Shown: piece after piece, positions 25,201 to 39,428 of the stretch
Layout: each line of letters starts with the position of its first letter
Numbering within the stretch: the first letter of the stretch is position 1
DNA from: Lycorma delicatula
Lineage: Eukaryota; Arthropoda; Insecta; Hemiptera; Fulgoridae
Length of the DNA: 64,000 nt
Assembly: GCF_047948215.1 (NCBI RefSeq)
Contig: NC_134455.1
Location: forward strand, 103,753,995-103,817,994
Direction of reading: 5' to 3'
Translations under genes and position numbers: made by a program
Notes under the pieces: generated by a model
What the model saw: the letters and a program-made list of their open reading frames with translations, nothing else
Database searches by the model: none
Told to the model about the DNA's origin: nothing

Positions 25201-28200
25201 TTGAGGAAGTACAGAAAAAATTATATTTGTGTTAAAATTAGATTATTCTTTACAAAATGCCCAAGAATTGTAGAAAATATTACACTGAAATAGATTTGAG
25301 GAAATTGCTGAAATTTGTAGTGCCAGTATTGGCACTGTCCATTCTGAATTACAGCAAAGTGTGTTCAAGTTAAATTCAGAGACATAAAATCAGTCACCTG
25401 ATTCACATTTAAACTAATATGGAACTTAATGTGTGGTTTTTAGTGAAAGGCAATTTTATTTTAGATTTCATAACTTGTGATTCAATATTTTGATCCGGAA
25501 TCTAACTGTCAAAGTATGGAATGGAAACATCAGAATTTGCACCACGGAAAAGTTCAAAACTCACACATCAGCTTGTAAAGTGATTTGGAACTATGATGGC
25601 TCAATTTATTATGATTATTTGGAAGAACAATGTACTCTCAAGAGTGAGCACTAATGTGAAAAGTAGAAAATGAAGTGATACAATGGGGAAATTTCCTGGG
25701 GTTCTATAAAAGGCATAATTCTTCTGCATGATAATGTCCTCCTCGTACCGCTCAAAGACATGGGGTAGCTATCCAAAAGTTCTCCCTCTATGAATCATGA
25801 GACCTTGCAGATGGTGAGGGGGTTTGAGTGTCACATCAACATCAGTCAATCTTCTGAGTACTATACAACTGAAAGCAATTGAAAACTACGGCTGTCCTTT
25901 TTTCCAAGAAAATATAGCTCTCTGTATTTTCATGTAATAAAGATGGAGATGCCTTCCTTGGTAAAATATTTTGGAGGCAAACTACTCACCTGTTCGGATC
26001 TCCTGGTGGGGACTATTAAGGAAGGGGTCACCATAAAATTAAAAATTAACATTCTACGAGTTGGAGCATGGAATATTAGGAGTCTATAAAAAGTTGGTAG
26101 ATTAGAAAATTGAAAGAAGGAAATTGATAGGTTAAATGTAGATGTAGCAGGAATTAGCAAGGTTTGGTGAGAAGAGTTAGTTGACTTTAGGTCAGGTGAT
26201 TTTGGAATAATTAACTCAGCGTCAAATATAGGGCAGGCCGGAATAGGTTTTGTAATGAACATGAAGACAGGGAAGAGAGTAGAGTATTTCAAAAAGGTTA
26301 GCGATAAAATCATTGTAATAAGGATAAAATCAAAACCTAAGCCTACAACAATTGTTAACATCTATATGCCTACAAGCATCCATGAAGAGGATGAGGTAGA
26401 GTGTGTATACGAAAAGAAATTGACGAAGCAATTACACATAAAGGGGATGAAAAGTTGATAATAGTTGGAGATAGGAATCCAAGCATGGGGAAGGGCAAGG
26501 AAGGAAATATTGTGGGTGAATATGGGTTGGGCAAAAGAAATGAAAGAGCTGACTGACTTATTGAGTTTTGTACGAAGTATAATTTAGTAATTGCCAACAC
26601 TCAGTTTAAAAATCATAATAGAAGAATATACTCATGGAAAAGGCCTGGTGATACTGCAAGGTATCAGATAGATTATCAGGTTAAACAAATTTAGAAATCA
26701 ACTCCTCGCTGCAAAGCATATCCTGGAGCAGATATTGATAGCAACCACAATTTAGTGATAATGAAAGGTAGATTGGGGTTTAAAAACCTGAAGAAAAGGT
26801 GTCACATGATTGGTGAATTTAGAGAAGCTTGAGGAAGAAGAGGTAAAGAAAATTTTTGAGGAGGACATTGCAAGAGGTCTGAGTAAAAATAATAAGGTAG
26901 AAAAAATAGAAGAAGAATGGTAGAATGTTAAAAAGGAAATTGTTTAATCAGCAGAAGTGAACATAGGTAAAACAAAGACAACTAGGAGAAAAACTTGGGT
27001 ATCAGAAGATATATGTTGTAGCTGATAGATGAACATAGAAAGTACATGAATGCTAGTGATGAAGAAGGTAAAAGGAATTATTGACAATTAAGAAGTACTA
27101 AAACAGGAAGTGCAAATTAGCAAAAGAAGAGTGGAAAAGTGTTCAGAAGTGGAAAGAGAAATGATCATTGATAAAATAGACAGAGCATACAGAAAAGTTA
27201 CGGAAATTTTTGTGGTACATAAATTAAAATCTAACAATGTGTTAAATAAAGAGGGTATACCAATTTATAGTACGAAAGAAAAGGTCGATAGGTGGGTGGA
27301 ATATATTGAAGAGTTACACGGAGGAAATTAGTTAGAAACTAGAGTTATAGAGCAAGAAGAGGAAGTCAAAGAGGATGAAAAGGGAGATACAATACGGATA
27401 TCTGAATTTAATAGAGCATTAAAAGATTTGAATGGCAGAAAGGCTCCTGGGATAGATGGGATATCTGTAGAATTACTGCACAGTGCAGGTGAGGAAGTCA
27501 TAGATAGATTATAAAACCTGGTGTGTAATATTTACGAAAAAGGGGAAATTCTGTCAGACTTCAAAAAGAATATTATTGTCATGATATCAAAGAAAGCAGG
27601 AGCAGATAAATGTGAAGAATACAGAAAAATTAGCTTAACTAGCCATGAATCAAAAATCTTAATTAGAATTCTGTATAGAAGAATTGAGAGGAGAGTGGAA
27701 GAAGTGTTAGGAGAAGGCCAGTTTGGTTTCAGGATAAGTATAGGGACAAGAGAAGCAATTTTAGGCCTCAGATTAATAGTAGAAGGAGAATAACGTAGAC
27801 TGGAATATCAAATGTTCAACATTTTAAAAAATTTAGGGTTCAAGTATAGATATAGAAGAGCAATTGCTAACATTTACAGGAAACAAACAGCAAGAGTATT
27901 AGTCAAAGAACATAAAAGAAACTGTAACAAGTAAGGAAGTTCGACAAGGATGTTCTCTATCCCCATTACTTTTTAATCTTTACTTAAAACTAGCAGTTAA
28001 TGATGTTAAAGAACAATTTAGATCTGGAGTAACAGTACAAGGTGTACTGTTACACTACTGATGCTACAGTAATTCTAGCTGAGAGTAAAAAAGATTTAGA
28101 AGAAACAATGAATAGCTGTGCATGGATGAAATTCTACACAAGAACTACCGCATGAAAACATGAATAAAATGAAAGTAATGAAATGTAGTAGAAATAATGT

Positions 28201-31200
28201 AGATGGACCACTGAATATAAAAATAGGAAGTGAAAAGATTATAGAGGTTGAAGAATTCTGTTATTTAGGAAGTAGAATTACTAAAGGACAAAACAGGAGC
28301 GGTATAAAATGGTAAATAGCACAGGTGAAACAAGCTTTCAGTCAGAAATATAATTTGCTTACATCAAATTTAAATGTAAGGAAAACATTTATGAAAGTAT
28401 ATGTTTGAAGCACAGTTTTATATGGAAGTGAAACTTCCAAATGATGAAGTGTTGTGGCAGATTGATGAAGAATAAAGCATTTGGAAAAGTATAGTTAAAA
28501 GACAAGACAGACGTCTAAGCCACATATTAAGGCATCCTGGAATATTCACTTTGATATTGAAAGGACAGGTAGATGGGAAAAATTGTGCAGGCAGGCAACA
28601 CTTGGAATATGTAAAACTAATTATTAGGGATGTAGGATGTAGGGTGTGTATCAAAATGAAACAACTGGCACTAGATAGGGAATTTTGGAGAGTTGCATCA
28701 GACCAGTCAAATGATTGAAGGCAAAAAAAATTAAAAAGTTGGGTTTGGAGGTGTTTAATATCCACCTTACAGTTAAGGGATTATGTTTAAAATTAGTGAT
28801 AGTTTTATAGTCACTGAATTAATAATATTTATTTATTTATACAATCTCTTTAATTACTGAATAATCCTTGAACTTTATTAAGTTAAGTACCTTTATTTAT
28901 TGTAGGAATAACAAAGTGATGATAGCTTTTCATTGTAAATCGTGATTTTTTAGGCTTTTATCTCTTTTTGAAACCAGTAAATATTCCATAGATTTAATAT
29001 TATCAACAAAAACTGACATACAAATGAACACTTTCAAAATGGAATTTATGGAAGCATAGGAATGGTAATTTTTATTTTGAAAATTTATTATGCCATTTTT
29101 AGAATGCAACCAAAATCTAACTGATTTCAAATTAAGGAAGCTGAAATCTAAAAATAGAGACCTGTAGATCCACCCAGGTTTAGTCTATCCCAAAAATTTA
29201 AAATAATTGTCAGGAGCTCCTATGTTTGTACTACATCAAATGCTAGCAATTTAGTTAGTAATAAATTTCACATTTACTAATAAAATAACTTAAAGTAGGT
29301 TGCAAATGAACAAAGCAATTCATAGAAAATAATTTTTAAAATTATATAAAATGCAATAAAAAAAGGATGTGAATTGTAAATTAATGTAGTAATTTACTAT
29401 ATAGAATGCATTCAACCACTAACCTTGCATAACAATGTTTTTCTGTAGGACAGGAGTTAATGAAGGATCCAGGACTTCAGAGACATTCTGAATCAATACC
29501 GGAGTTCCATTCGTAATAGCTTGTTCTAACATTTTCAGATAATTGGGTTGATTAAGGTCTAAGACTACTAACCCCTGTGAAGAGCAAAGAAAGAAACACA
29601 AGTTATAATGGCCAGAGGTGATAATATATCCATAATAAAAAATTAATAAAACTTTGTAATTAAAGAATTTGTGGACAAAAATAAAACAATTCAAGACAGT
29701 AAATATTGTGTTAAAATAATTGAAGAAACTTAAAGTAAAATTTTTTCTACTTAACAAATGAATTTTGGGTGAATACTTAATACAGAAAAACTCTTGTAGA
29801 TGAGCACATGTTTATCAACATGCCCTACATGACTACCATGCCCTCGGTAGTGGGGTTACCCCCCATGCCGACAACGGCTCCTCCGCCATTCAACTTGCTG
29901 TACTAACCAAACTGACCAAGACTCGCTGCCAATACGCCTACCTCCGACCAATCAAATGTCCCGGCTGAGACCCTAGCCACCCAGGAACCTACTCCATTTA
30001 ATCACCTTCAGCCGACCTACATAATGCAAGAAAAAGGAGGAAACCGGTCACCATCAACCATTCTCCACAGACCTTTCAATTATAACTCAGAGATCCAGAA
30101 AGGAGTTAACCCTCTCAAGTTCCTTAACTACTCTGGTACGTTAAGCCTCGAACCGGGGACAGACATAGAGGACATGGTCCACTATGTCGTCAACCCCACA
30201 ATCCGAGCACAGGCCCGAATCTATTAAACGAAATCTAGCTGAACTTCCCCTAAAGGCACCATGCCCAGAAAGGAATTGTGTAATGTACCAATTGGGGGAA
30301 ATCCACCTAACCACACACAAATCAGTCAGTTGGGAATATACCATGCATGTAATAACCAGTAGGAGAGTCCTGGCCTGCCAAGATGCAGAACCTTGGTCCT
30401 CAATCTCCCACATATGTTCTGGAGTAAGAAGATTATCCTTCTTGGAAATATAATATTGCTTACGTTCAGTGTCAAGAATCTGTTGGCTTAATGCCTGCAA
30501 TAACACAGACAGCCTCTCATGAGACAGTCCTGTTAAAAAAAGGAGATGCTTACAGGGGCATGGAGAAAATTATTTTACAAATTTCACTACTAAAAATTCT
30601 ACAAATTTCATCTGCTAAGAAAATGTAATTGAATTCTAAGGCTACCACAGTTATTTTTGTTTGTATCAGTCCAAAGTTTTTTCAAAAGAATAATATAGAC
30701 TATGGTAACTAGTTAAAAAGTAATTACGGCAAAATGGGCACTTTGATGTAGAGGATAACAGTCATGCAGAATTGTTATCAGTGAAAAAGTCTTCTAACAA
30801 TAAATTTCCAATAAGTCTCATCTCAGGTTAAAATGTCTTTACAGCAGAGTTTCAGTAACTTTCTTAAAAGATGTCGTTCATCACAAATTGTTGTGATTAA
30901 AAGTTTTGTCACAGGTGCTGTCAGGTACAGACTAGTGACAGCTGCTTCCAAATGCAATAATATCCCAATAGTAAAAAATAACTTTTTGTACATTATAATA
31001 TTCACTGAAAGACTATTTTAACCTCCAAAGTGTTCAAAAAGGTTGTAAAATTACACATTGTTTTAGGAAAATAAAGTTGCATGATTTTTAAAACTGTTAT
31101 GAGTCAACAACTAGGAAGATTACCATTGGAAAAATAAGGGCAATAGATTCTACAATACTTGTGAAAAAAATGATAATTTCACAAAAAAAAAAAATTTTCA

Positions 31201-34200
31201 AGCAGCAATGCACACAAACTAAATAAAAAATAGGGGGTTGAACATGGACTCTACCTATATATGTCAACGTATTTATTTTACCATCAAATAAAATGAGTAA
31301 AGTATCCATCACGTGGGCAAGTAAAAAAAATATGTCTAAGTAAAAACAAGCACAATTAAAATAAATTGAAAGGGAATTTGATAGTGTTGAGTATAACACA
31401 ATGAAGGAAAATGTGTCATATTTTTATACAGGAGTGGCACACACAGTATTCAAAATCACCAGGAGACAGCAGTGATCCGTAGCTTAACTCTGTAAAAAAA
31501 AAAGAATACTTCTTTACAGTAACTGTCTTACGCTGATAATTACCAGAGTAATAAACTAGCTTTAATGTGGTACAACTAACTGTTGAGAATTATCAACCAC
31601 TCATTCTATTTTACCTTAGGCATTCATTCAGTCAGGTAAGGTAACACATTTGATAATGAACATCTGAATTCAAGCTTCCTTAGTAGCTACATTGAATCTA
31701 ATTGCCTGGGATTTCTAGATAACAGAATCTCAGCAGAAATTGACACATCGTATCAATGAAATTATGAGGGTTCACAAGTGTGACATAGAATTCAGCATAA
31801 AATTTACTGCACTGGTGAGGAATACTGAACATTTAAATTCTGAAACCAACTACAAAGGAACGCTAAAATAAATCACCCTGCTTAGATCATTGGTGTAAAT
31901 TTCTATAACCATATTTATCTGACAGAAGTACATGAAAGTATTCTAACAAAAAAATCTTACAACCTTATTTGTATAATTTTATACCTTAAACTAACTAAAA
32001 ACAATCTTTTAAAAAATGCATATGCATAATAAAACTTATAAAATAACAGTAGTTTGCTTTATATTGTTATAATCACCATTGGTCCTTCTTTGTTTTTAAT
32101 CCACCTCCATGCTTGACATTGTGGATCAATAACCAAAGGCCAACGAGACCCCATAGTAACAATAATACCATTTTCTGTGCTGAATGAATCTGAAGGAAGA
32201 CCTTGAATATTCCACTCCCTTATAGTAGTTGGGTCCACCAGAAAAGCTATTAAATCAAACCTTGGTGAACACTCAACTTCAGTTTCAGAGATCTGTTGAC
32301 AAATAATTAAACAATAATCAACCTGAATTATGGTTATCTTCTAAAAAGTGCATATTAAAAAAGATGAAAACTTATGAAATGCTGAAGCAGAGGGTTTATT
32401 CAATGTGCCAAGGTTTGGCAGCTATGCCAAAGATTTTCACATTCTAATACCAAAATTATAAGTTTAAATTAGAACAAATGATAAATATAGTATATTGCTT
32501 CATGATACAACAGAAAGAATATTTATGTTTTTGTTTTACACTTTCTGTACTAGTCATATTTATAGCTATTACATAGGAAAACCAACCAATGGAACTGGTG
32601 ACCAGAAGCGCAATTTTGTAAGGTTGAATGTCAACACCTTTTTGATGGGCTTTTGCACTGATCAAATCAGTGGTAATGACAACAGGTATATTATTTAACT
32701 TCCCACCTCTTTCCTTAGTATGTTTGGTATATGACTCACATCTTATTATTTTTTTTTTTATTGTAAATTTTCACTAGTATGAATTACTTGAATTGTGGTT
32801 ATTAGCTATGCACTAAACAATAACAAGCACTGTTTTAACTCTGTGATGATCTAGAGTAAAGATATTAAATGTAGCTTTGAGGAGTAACCCACTGGCTTGG
32901 TCTAGTGGTGAACATGTTTTCCTAAATCAACTGATTTGGAAGTCGAGAGTTCCAGCATTCAAGTCCTAGTAAAGTCAGTTATTTTTACACGGATTTGAAT
33001 ACTAGATGGTGGATACTGGTGTTCTTTGGTGGTTGGATTTCAATTGACCACACATCTCAGGAGTGGTCGAACTGAGACTGTACAAGACTATACTTCATTT
33101 ACACTCATACATATAATCCTCATTCATCCTCTGAAGTATTATCTGAAAGGTAATTACCAGAGGATAAACAGGAAAAAGAAAGAAAGCTTTGAGGAGTATT
33201 TTTAGTTTATTTAGCACCCTTTATTTTCCAGAATGCTATTTCCTCAACATTCCAGGCATTGTTTTATCATCAAAATAAGTGAAATTTGCCATCTAACCCA
33301 GAAGCCAGGATACTTGTAATTTTTGAGAATGGCTATATTTGCAAGAATGATTTGTTTCATATCAGGTTGTCTTTAGCCTTATGTTGATGATGCTAACATA
33401 CAAATTTGAAGCATAATTTATATTCCTTTGTCAACTGAATGTCAAAACGCTTTTTACTACAAAAAAATAAATTAAGACAGATTCTGATCACAGACAGTAA
33501 AGGTGAAGATTTTATTTTGAAAATTTCGCTAAAAAACTAATTATTAAACAGAATCTCTAACAATTTACATATATAATGAATGCACTCATCATTATTATGG
33601 TACAAGTGCTCATTAAAAAGAAAAAAAACATTTTTTTATTTTTATTAAAGATGAAGGTAAGTAACTGCACAAATATACACATAAATATATATTTACACAC
33701 AAATACATCCCCATGCATGTTGTTTATTTTAATTAATTACCATAGTATTTATTGCATTTAAGTATAATCCCAGCATTTAAGTATAATTCCTCAAGGGGAA
33801 CAGATTGTTGAGCCCCATGAAATATGGTGGGCATTAACATCTCCCACTATTGTCGACAGTGATGGTATTTGGATGAGGAGATTTTGTATATCTTGTGCAA
33901 CGAACTTGGAGTTTGATGAGAGATATGTACATATTGCAGATGAAAAGGGATAGAGATTTTTATGGTGACTGATGTGGGCAGCTAGTGGTATCCTTGTACC
34001 TGATAACCTAGTCTTGAATGAAGATAGCAACCCCACCACTTTCTTTATCAATAAAACAGTCGTACCTCTCACAGAAATAGCCCCTGAATGTTACTTAGAA
34101 GCACATTATTAGAGGTTCTTGAGCATGGATCAATACTCTAATGTCCTCAATGTGAGATTGAAGATCTTGAATGTTCCACTGGATAATATTCATATATGAA

Positions 34201-36877
34201 GGTAACACAATAGAAACCTATACATAATTCCATACTTATATATACCATTCTTGAAATGGTGTGTGAATTCCAGATGTTCATATATACTCATGCAGGACAT
34301 CCAAATGTACAGCTGCTTGATCAATAAGTTTTTGAAGCTGTTATAGGATGCAATTAATTTGTGTTAATGAAGTTTTATAAATTCAACACAATCATATAAT
34401 AAACAATTTTATTATATTACAAAAATAAATAAGAGAACTGAAAAATAAAGTACCGTTTCTTTCCAAGTAGTCATAAGTCTTTCTCTGTATTGAGATAAAA
34501 ATGGGCCCATGTATGAAACAAATGCCGTCCCAAGAAGGCAATCTCCAGGAAGAAAATCAAACTGACGATCTAAATCTGCTACAGTTTGTTCCCACCTCAC
34601 TCTCTCACCAGACAAGCCACTTAGAAGTTGCCCAGCTCGTTCTAATTTTAATCTAAGTAACTCTGCCTATAATAAATAAAATAAAAGATAAGACAGAGAA
34701 AAGTATATTAAAATTTAATTATGTAAGATTTTGTATACCTGTATAAAACTTATCATAAAAGAACATTTGTTGTTATATTATTAATTATTCTACTGTTTAA
34801 TTATAGAAAGTTTTTTAATTACTATTAATTTATATAATAAAAACAGCTTTTATAAATAGAACTGTTATTTACTTATTCCAGAAATAAAAATATGGCACAC
34901 AATTACATTTTCTTAATGATAGATGAATATACTACGTATATAATTTCCATATGCCATGGAGGTTACAAAGGTAGGCAGGCAAGTAGTGTAAATTAATTTT
35001 TTTTTATAAAATTATGAAAAATAAAATCTACCTTTAAAAGACTTTGTCTCCATATTTATCATTAAAATAAAGTTAACACCACCTTCAAATATTTACATTT
35101 TTTTCTTAAAAACTGATATATCATTCATTAAATTTGCATTATAAACATATAAATAGTAAGCTAAAAATAACATTTTGAAAAAAGGGGCATGTGTGGTATG
35201 TATACTAGCGTATTATGAGTGTGTGGGGAGACAACATAGGTAGGGCACTATGACTAACATAGCCACAAATTATTATAGTACATCTTAGCCATACCTTTTG
35301 TCTTAGTTCTTCTTTCATTGCAAGTTTTTCTTCATAATCTTTCCTTAATTTTTCTAACAAGCGTTGCAGTTCTTCTAACTTTGCCATAGCTTCTGCTAAT
35401 GCTGCCTGCTTTTCATGTAGAGATTTCAAAGCTTCATCTAGTTTTGCTTTCTTTGGAGCTACAATCCTATTAGCAGAAAGACATTTAATAATTCTGTTGT
35501 TGCTCTTGGTAGTCAAAAGTGGTAAAAGTTATACAAAATTAATACTTCTGATCACAAACTATACCAAATCAAAATTTTAAAATATGATTTTTTATTAATT
35601 TCAATATGCTTTTAACTGTACTCATATTGCATATAAAAATGACTCTTATTATATATCAAAAACAGCTTCCTAATTTTGTTTAATTTAGGGTTCTTTATAA
35701 TGATTTTTTAATCCGTAATAAACATTTATTTAAATTGAGAGTTTCGATGTAGTTTAAATTTGATTTTGTTTGCCATCAAAATTTTCAGTTCGGTCTTAAA
35801 ATTAAACAGTACACTTTTTACATGTAATTTAATTAACATTATAATCTATAATAAACATCACAACATACTTAAACTGGTAAGAATTAAGTATCGGGAAAGA
35901 AATTGCATTAGAAGGATATTTAAAAAAGACTATTCCTACAGTGACAGTAATAATAATTTAACTATCTATTCAATAGGTATTCTTCATTCCTTTCTATTCT
36001 GAGAAAATATTTTAATGTTTACTACAACCTGAATTTTTGTTTTGTGTTCTAAACATGATCTTCCTTCAAATGAATTATCCCCAATATAATACTTTATTAC
36101 AAAATAGAAAATATGGCAAAATATTTATTCTTAAAATAAAATAAATTTCAACTTATCATTCAAGTTTCTTTTATGATTTTTCCACAAGTTTCGCACTTTA
36201 TTTTTCATATCTTACTTTTTAATAACCTATCTGATTTTTAACATGTGGTATTAACCACATTTCAAAAGCTACTACTACTCTTAAGAAAAAATAATTCTAG
36301 AATAAGCTAATTTTCTTCCCTTTAACATACTAATGAAAAAAACAGTCATATAAAAAAACACATACAATCTTACCTGTATACTTTACCATACTTTTCAATA
36401 GCTCGTACCCATAAACAAAGAGATTTAGCAGCAACAGAAACAATGCCTACTTTATCAGGTTCAAATTCTTCATTTGATGTATACACTGCAATCTTTTTCA
36501 GTGTCTTATCTGATATATGATCTTTATCAAAATCCTTCAGCTGAAAAAAATGCAGCCAAACCACACAGTACAGTAATCCTAAACATAGCATAAAGTGATT
36601 TAAAATTTTTTACACTACATAACCAACTGCTTTAAAATGAATTATTTTTCATTTAAGCATAGTTTGATAAATTCATAAAATAAATAATTACTTTCATTGT
36701 AGAGAGTGATACAATATGAATGAATCAACAAATCTTACATTAAGTAAATTATGGCCAAGTCAACAGCATAAGGTGCTTTCCAAGAACTATACCAGTTATA
36801 AAATTTTAGATCCTATTATACATTTATGTTGTTAGGGTAAAAATCATGATATAAATTGAAAATCTTCTTCAAATGAA

Positions 36878-36946
<69 letters not shown>

Positions 36947-39388
36947 TTTTATATATTTATGTAATAATTAGTATGTGACATATTGCACCTCTTAACAAAG
37001 ATTTATAAGAGAAAAACACTTGAGAATTTACAGATGTTTGGAAACTAGTGTATTTGTCTTTGGAGAATATTAGAAGGAATATTTATAAAAATGCTGGCCT
37101 TTTAGTATGTTGCTAAAAATTCCATTGTTAATTTTGTATTTCTACATTTTCTTTGGAGTCATGGGTCAGATAACTGTTCTGACACTATTCTCACTTTGGC
37201 TAATTAAATTGACGCTCAAAGGGGTGAAATAATATGGTTTTATAATAATTAAGGTCAATAATTGTGGCAGAGGAAAAAATCTATTAATTGATTTTTAAAT
37301 CATGATTACTATGATTTATTTTTCAAATAATGAAACCTCTCCAAAATATTGTTAGATGAAACAGTGGTTACATTTCAAAACAATAAAGTTCTTTTACAAG
37401 CAATACAGTTATAAAAGAAAATAAACAATCACAAAAAGTTAAAAACTGACCTGATTTAAAAAGTTAACATCACCAAGTTGACGTTTAGCTTCAGCCCATG
37501 TTGGTTCTACTCCTTTTAATATCATCACAGCTTCCATTACCATTTCCACTCTTGCTGGAGGTCTACCATAGGATCGTATCTCTGTTATATCCTTTTTATT
37601 TAATGCTTCCAGAGCCTAGACAAGGTAGAAGTATTCAAAAACTGAGGCAAAGCTCAACATTACACAACTTCCAATACTTAAAATCAAATCAAAAAAGGAA
37701 TTTTCAATAAATAACTTTCAACAAAGTTGTAATATTGTATTACAGTTTACCAACATAATTAAAGTGAAAATTAATAAGAACAAAACTGATCATAACTCTG
37801 ATTGGGTCAGCTTGTAACATAACACCCTCCACATCAATTCCTTCTACTCTCCTCTGTGTTGTGTACATTCTTTTGCCCCATCTTCAAATACCATATCCCT
37901 TGGTCTCTTCCCCACTTCCATTTCATGTACCCTGCTAGTTATGTATCCCTCTTTCCTCTATTTTTTTTTGCAAGGTTATAAAATTTTATCCTGGACTGCT
38001 ATTTTAAGCTGTCCTTAATTGTAAAGCTTATCCTTATTCTTAAGCTTATCCTTTATTATAAAATTCCTGACTTTTTCATTTCTCATCCATTCTATTATTA
38101 AAATTTCAATTGCATTCATCAGAAATTTGATTTTGAAAACTTTCTTTCTTCCAGAAATCCCTGCTCCAAATCTAATTCCTTTATCATGAATACATACAAT
38201 CACCTTACTCTCTTCTAACTTCCTAGCCATCTACTTTACTTCTTAGAAACTTGGTTGATAACAATTGTTTAAAATTTCTCAGCTATTCTAAAAGTAAATT
38301 CATCTAATCTTTCAGGTATTGATCGTGCTTTTAATACAGGTATACATCATGCTTTTAATTTATAATCAAACATTAAATCTCATTCCATAACTCTGACAGT
38401 TATATTGGGTCAATCATTATTGAAATAATCTACTAGATCAATATTCCTTCTCCATCTTCCCTAGTATCATCAAATTTTGTTCATCATTGGTATAAATAAA
38501 AAGGACGAGAAGCAAAGTTTCCTGTTTTAAGGTATTGCTCTGTTACATATATGATTTTTCTTCTGCTATTTTTACACTTAATACAGTACATCTGCACACA
38601 CTATATGACAGCCTTCCTGATTATAAGGTCACCAGCATGCGCTTGCAACTGCCTCATCATAATTGTCTATTACTACTGCTCTACTGATCATCTGGACCTT
38701 AAAAACTGCTGTTCCTTTCCAAGGCCTCCTTTCCAATCTGGTTCACGGTTTCTCTCAAGAACATTAAAAAAATAATTAACAGATAAACACATCATGGTTC
38801 TCCCCTGAACTTCTTTCTGCTTACTTTCTGGAAGGTAGAGTTTTAAATTTTTTTCTCTCTTTAGGTAGTAAATCTTCCTCTTTTTTACCTCATAGTTGTT
38901 CTTCTGCTTCACTGTGGTTAGTAGCCCAAAAAAGTAGTCTCTCAGCCACTTCTTCAGTTTATCTTCTTTAACTAGATCATTACTTCAATCTACTTATTAT
39001 TCAGACATGTCAATCATGACTTTCTTTCTCCTGAGCAACTATCCAAACTTTCCCATTTAATGTCTGAAAATTCAAAATCGTAACTAATTTTCATTTCTTA
39101 TTTTTTTGTAGGATTTTTTTTAAAGCATGTAGTTTATTAATTACAGGGTTGCTAGGATCGCATAATTTCAATAAAGTCTTGTTAGCCACCGACTAAGAGT
39201 TCCTGAAGAGAATACATAGTTGTCATTGTACTTCAGCCCCACACCCAAACCCTTATTTCCTGCCATTGCCTGTCTCCCACAATGGTGGCAGAGGTGTTCA
39301 AAGGTGTACGAGATTAGTGCATATATGAATGGTGAATATTAAATTTAGTATGACTGGAGTTTTACAAAATGTTATTATTAGTGTTATG

Positions 39389-39428
<40 letters not shown>

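Larger units (their letters stand above)
22924..29423. other. Intron 11 of the dynein gene (6.5 kb)
   Basis: Holds a mariner relic (25250-25935) and a LINE-A copy (25940-28735). From 22924 to 25249 I find only AT-rich DNA with one unassigned 93-codon open frame at 24481-24762 (plus). From 28736 to 29423 nothing is recognisable. Confidence 0.82.
32293..34453. other. Intron 9 of the dynein gene (2.2 kb)
   Basis: Contains a SINE (32887-33184) and a LINE endonuclease fragment (33787-34210). 32293-32870 and 33200-33785 are AT-rich with nothing recognised. Confidence 0.82.

Noticed and set aside
25930..26361. 143-codon minus-strand open frame
   Set aside because: Antisense shadow of the LINE-A endonuclease on the plus strand; equivalent shadows occur at 9363-9605 and 9705-9938.
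30141..30506. 121-codon minus-strand open frame as a possible extra dynein exon between exons 10 and 11
   Set aside because: Exons 10 and 11 join in phase (NKEGPM then GLVVLDL) with family spacing, and the frame contains the Cys-rich C-terminal module of an R1/LOA-like element.
32887..32970. A functional tRNA gene
   Set aside because: Part of a 298-bp SINE with target duplications; loops and stems are degenerate.
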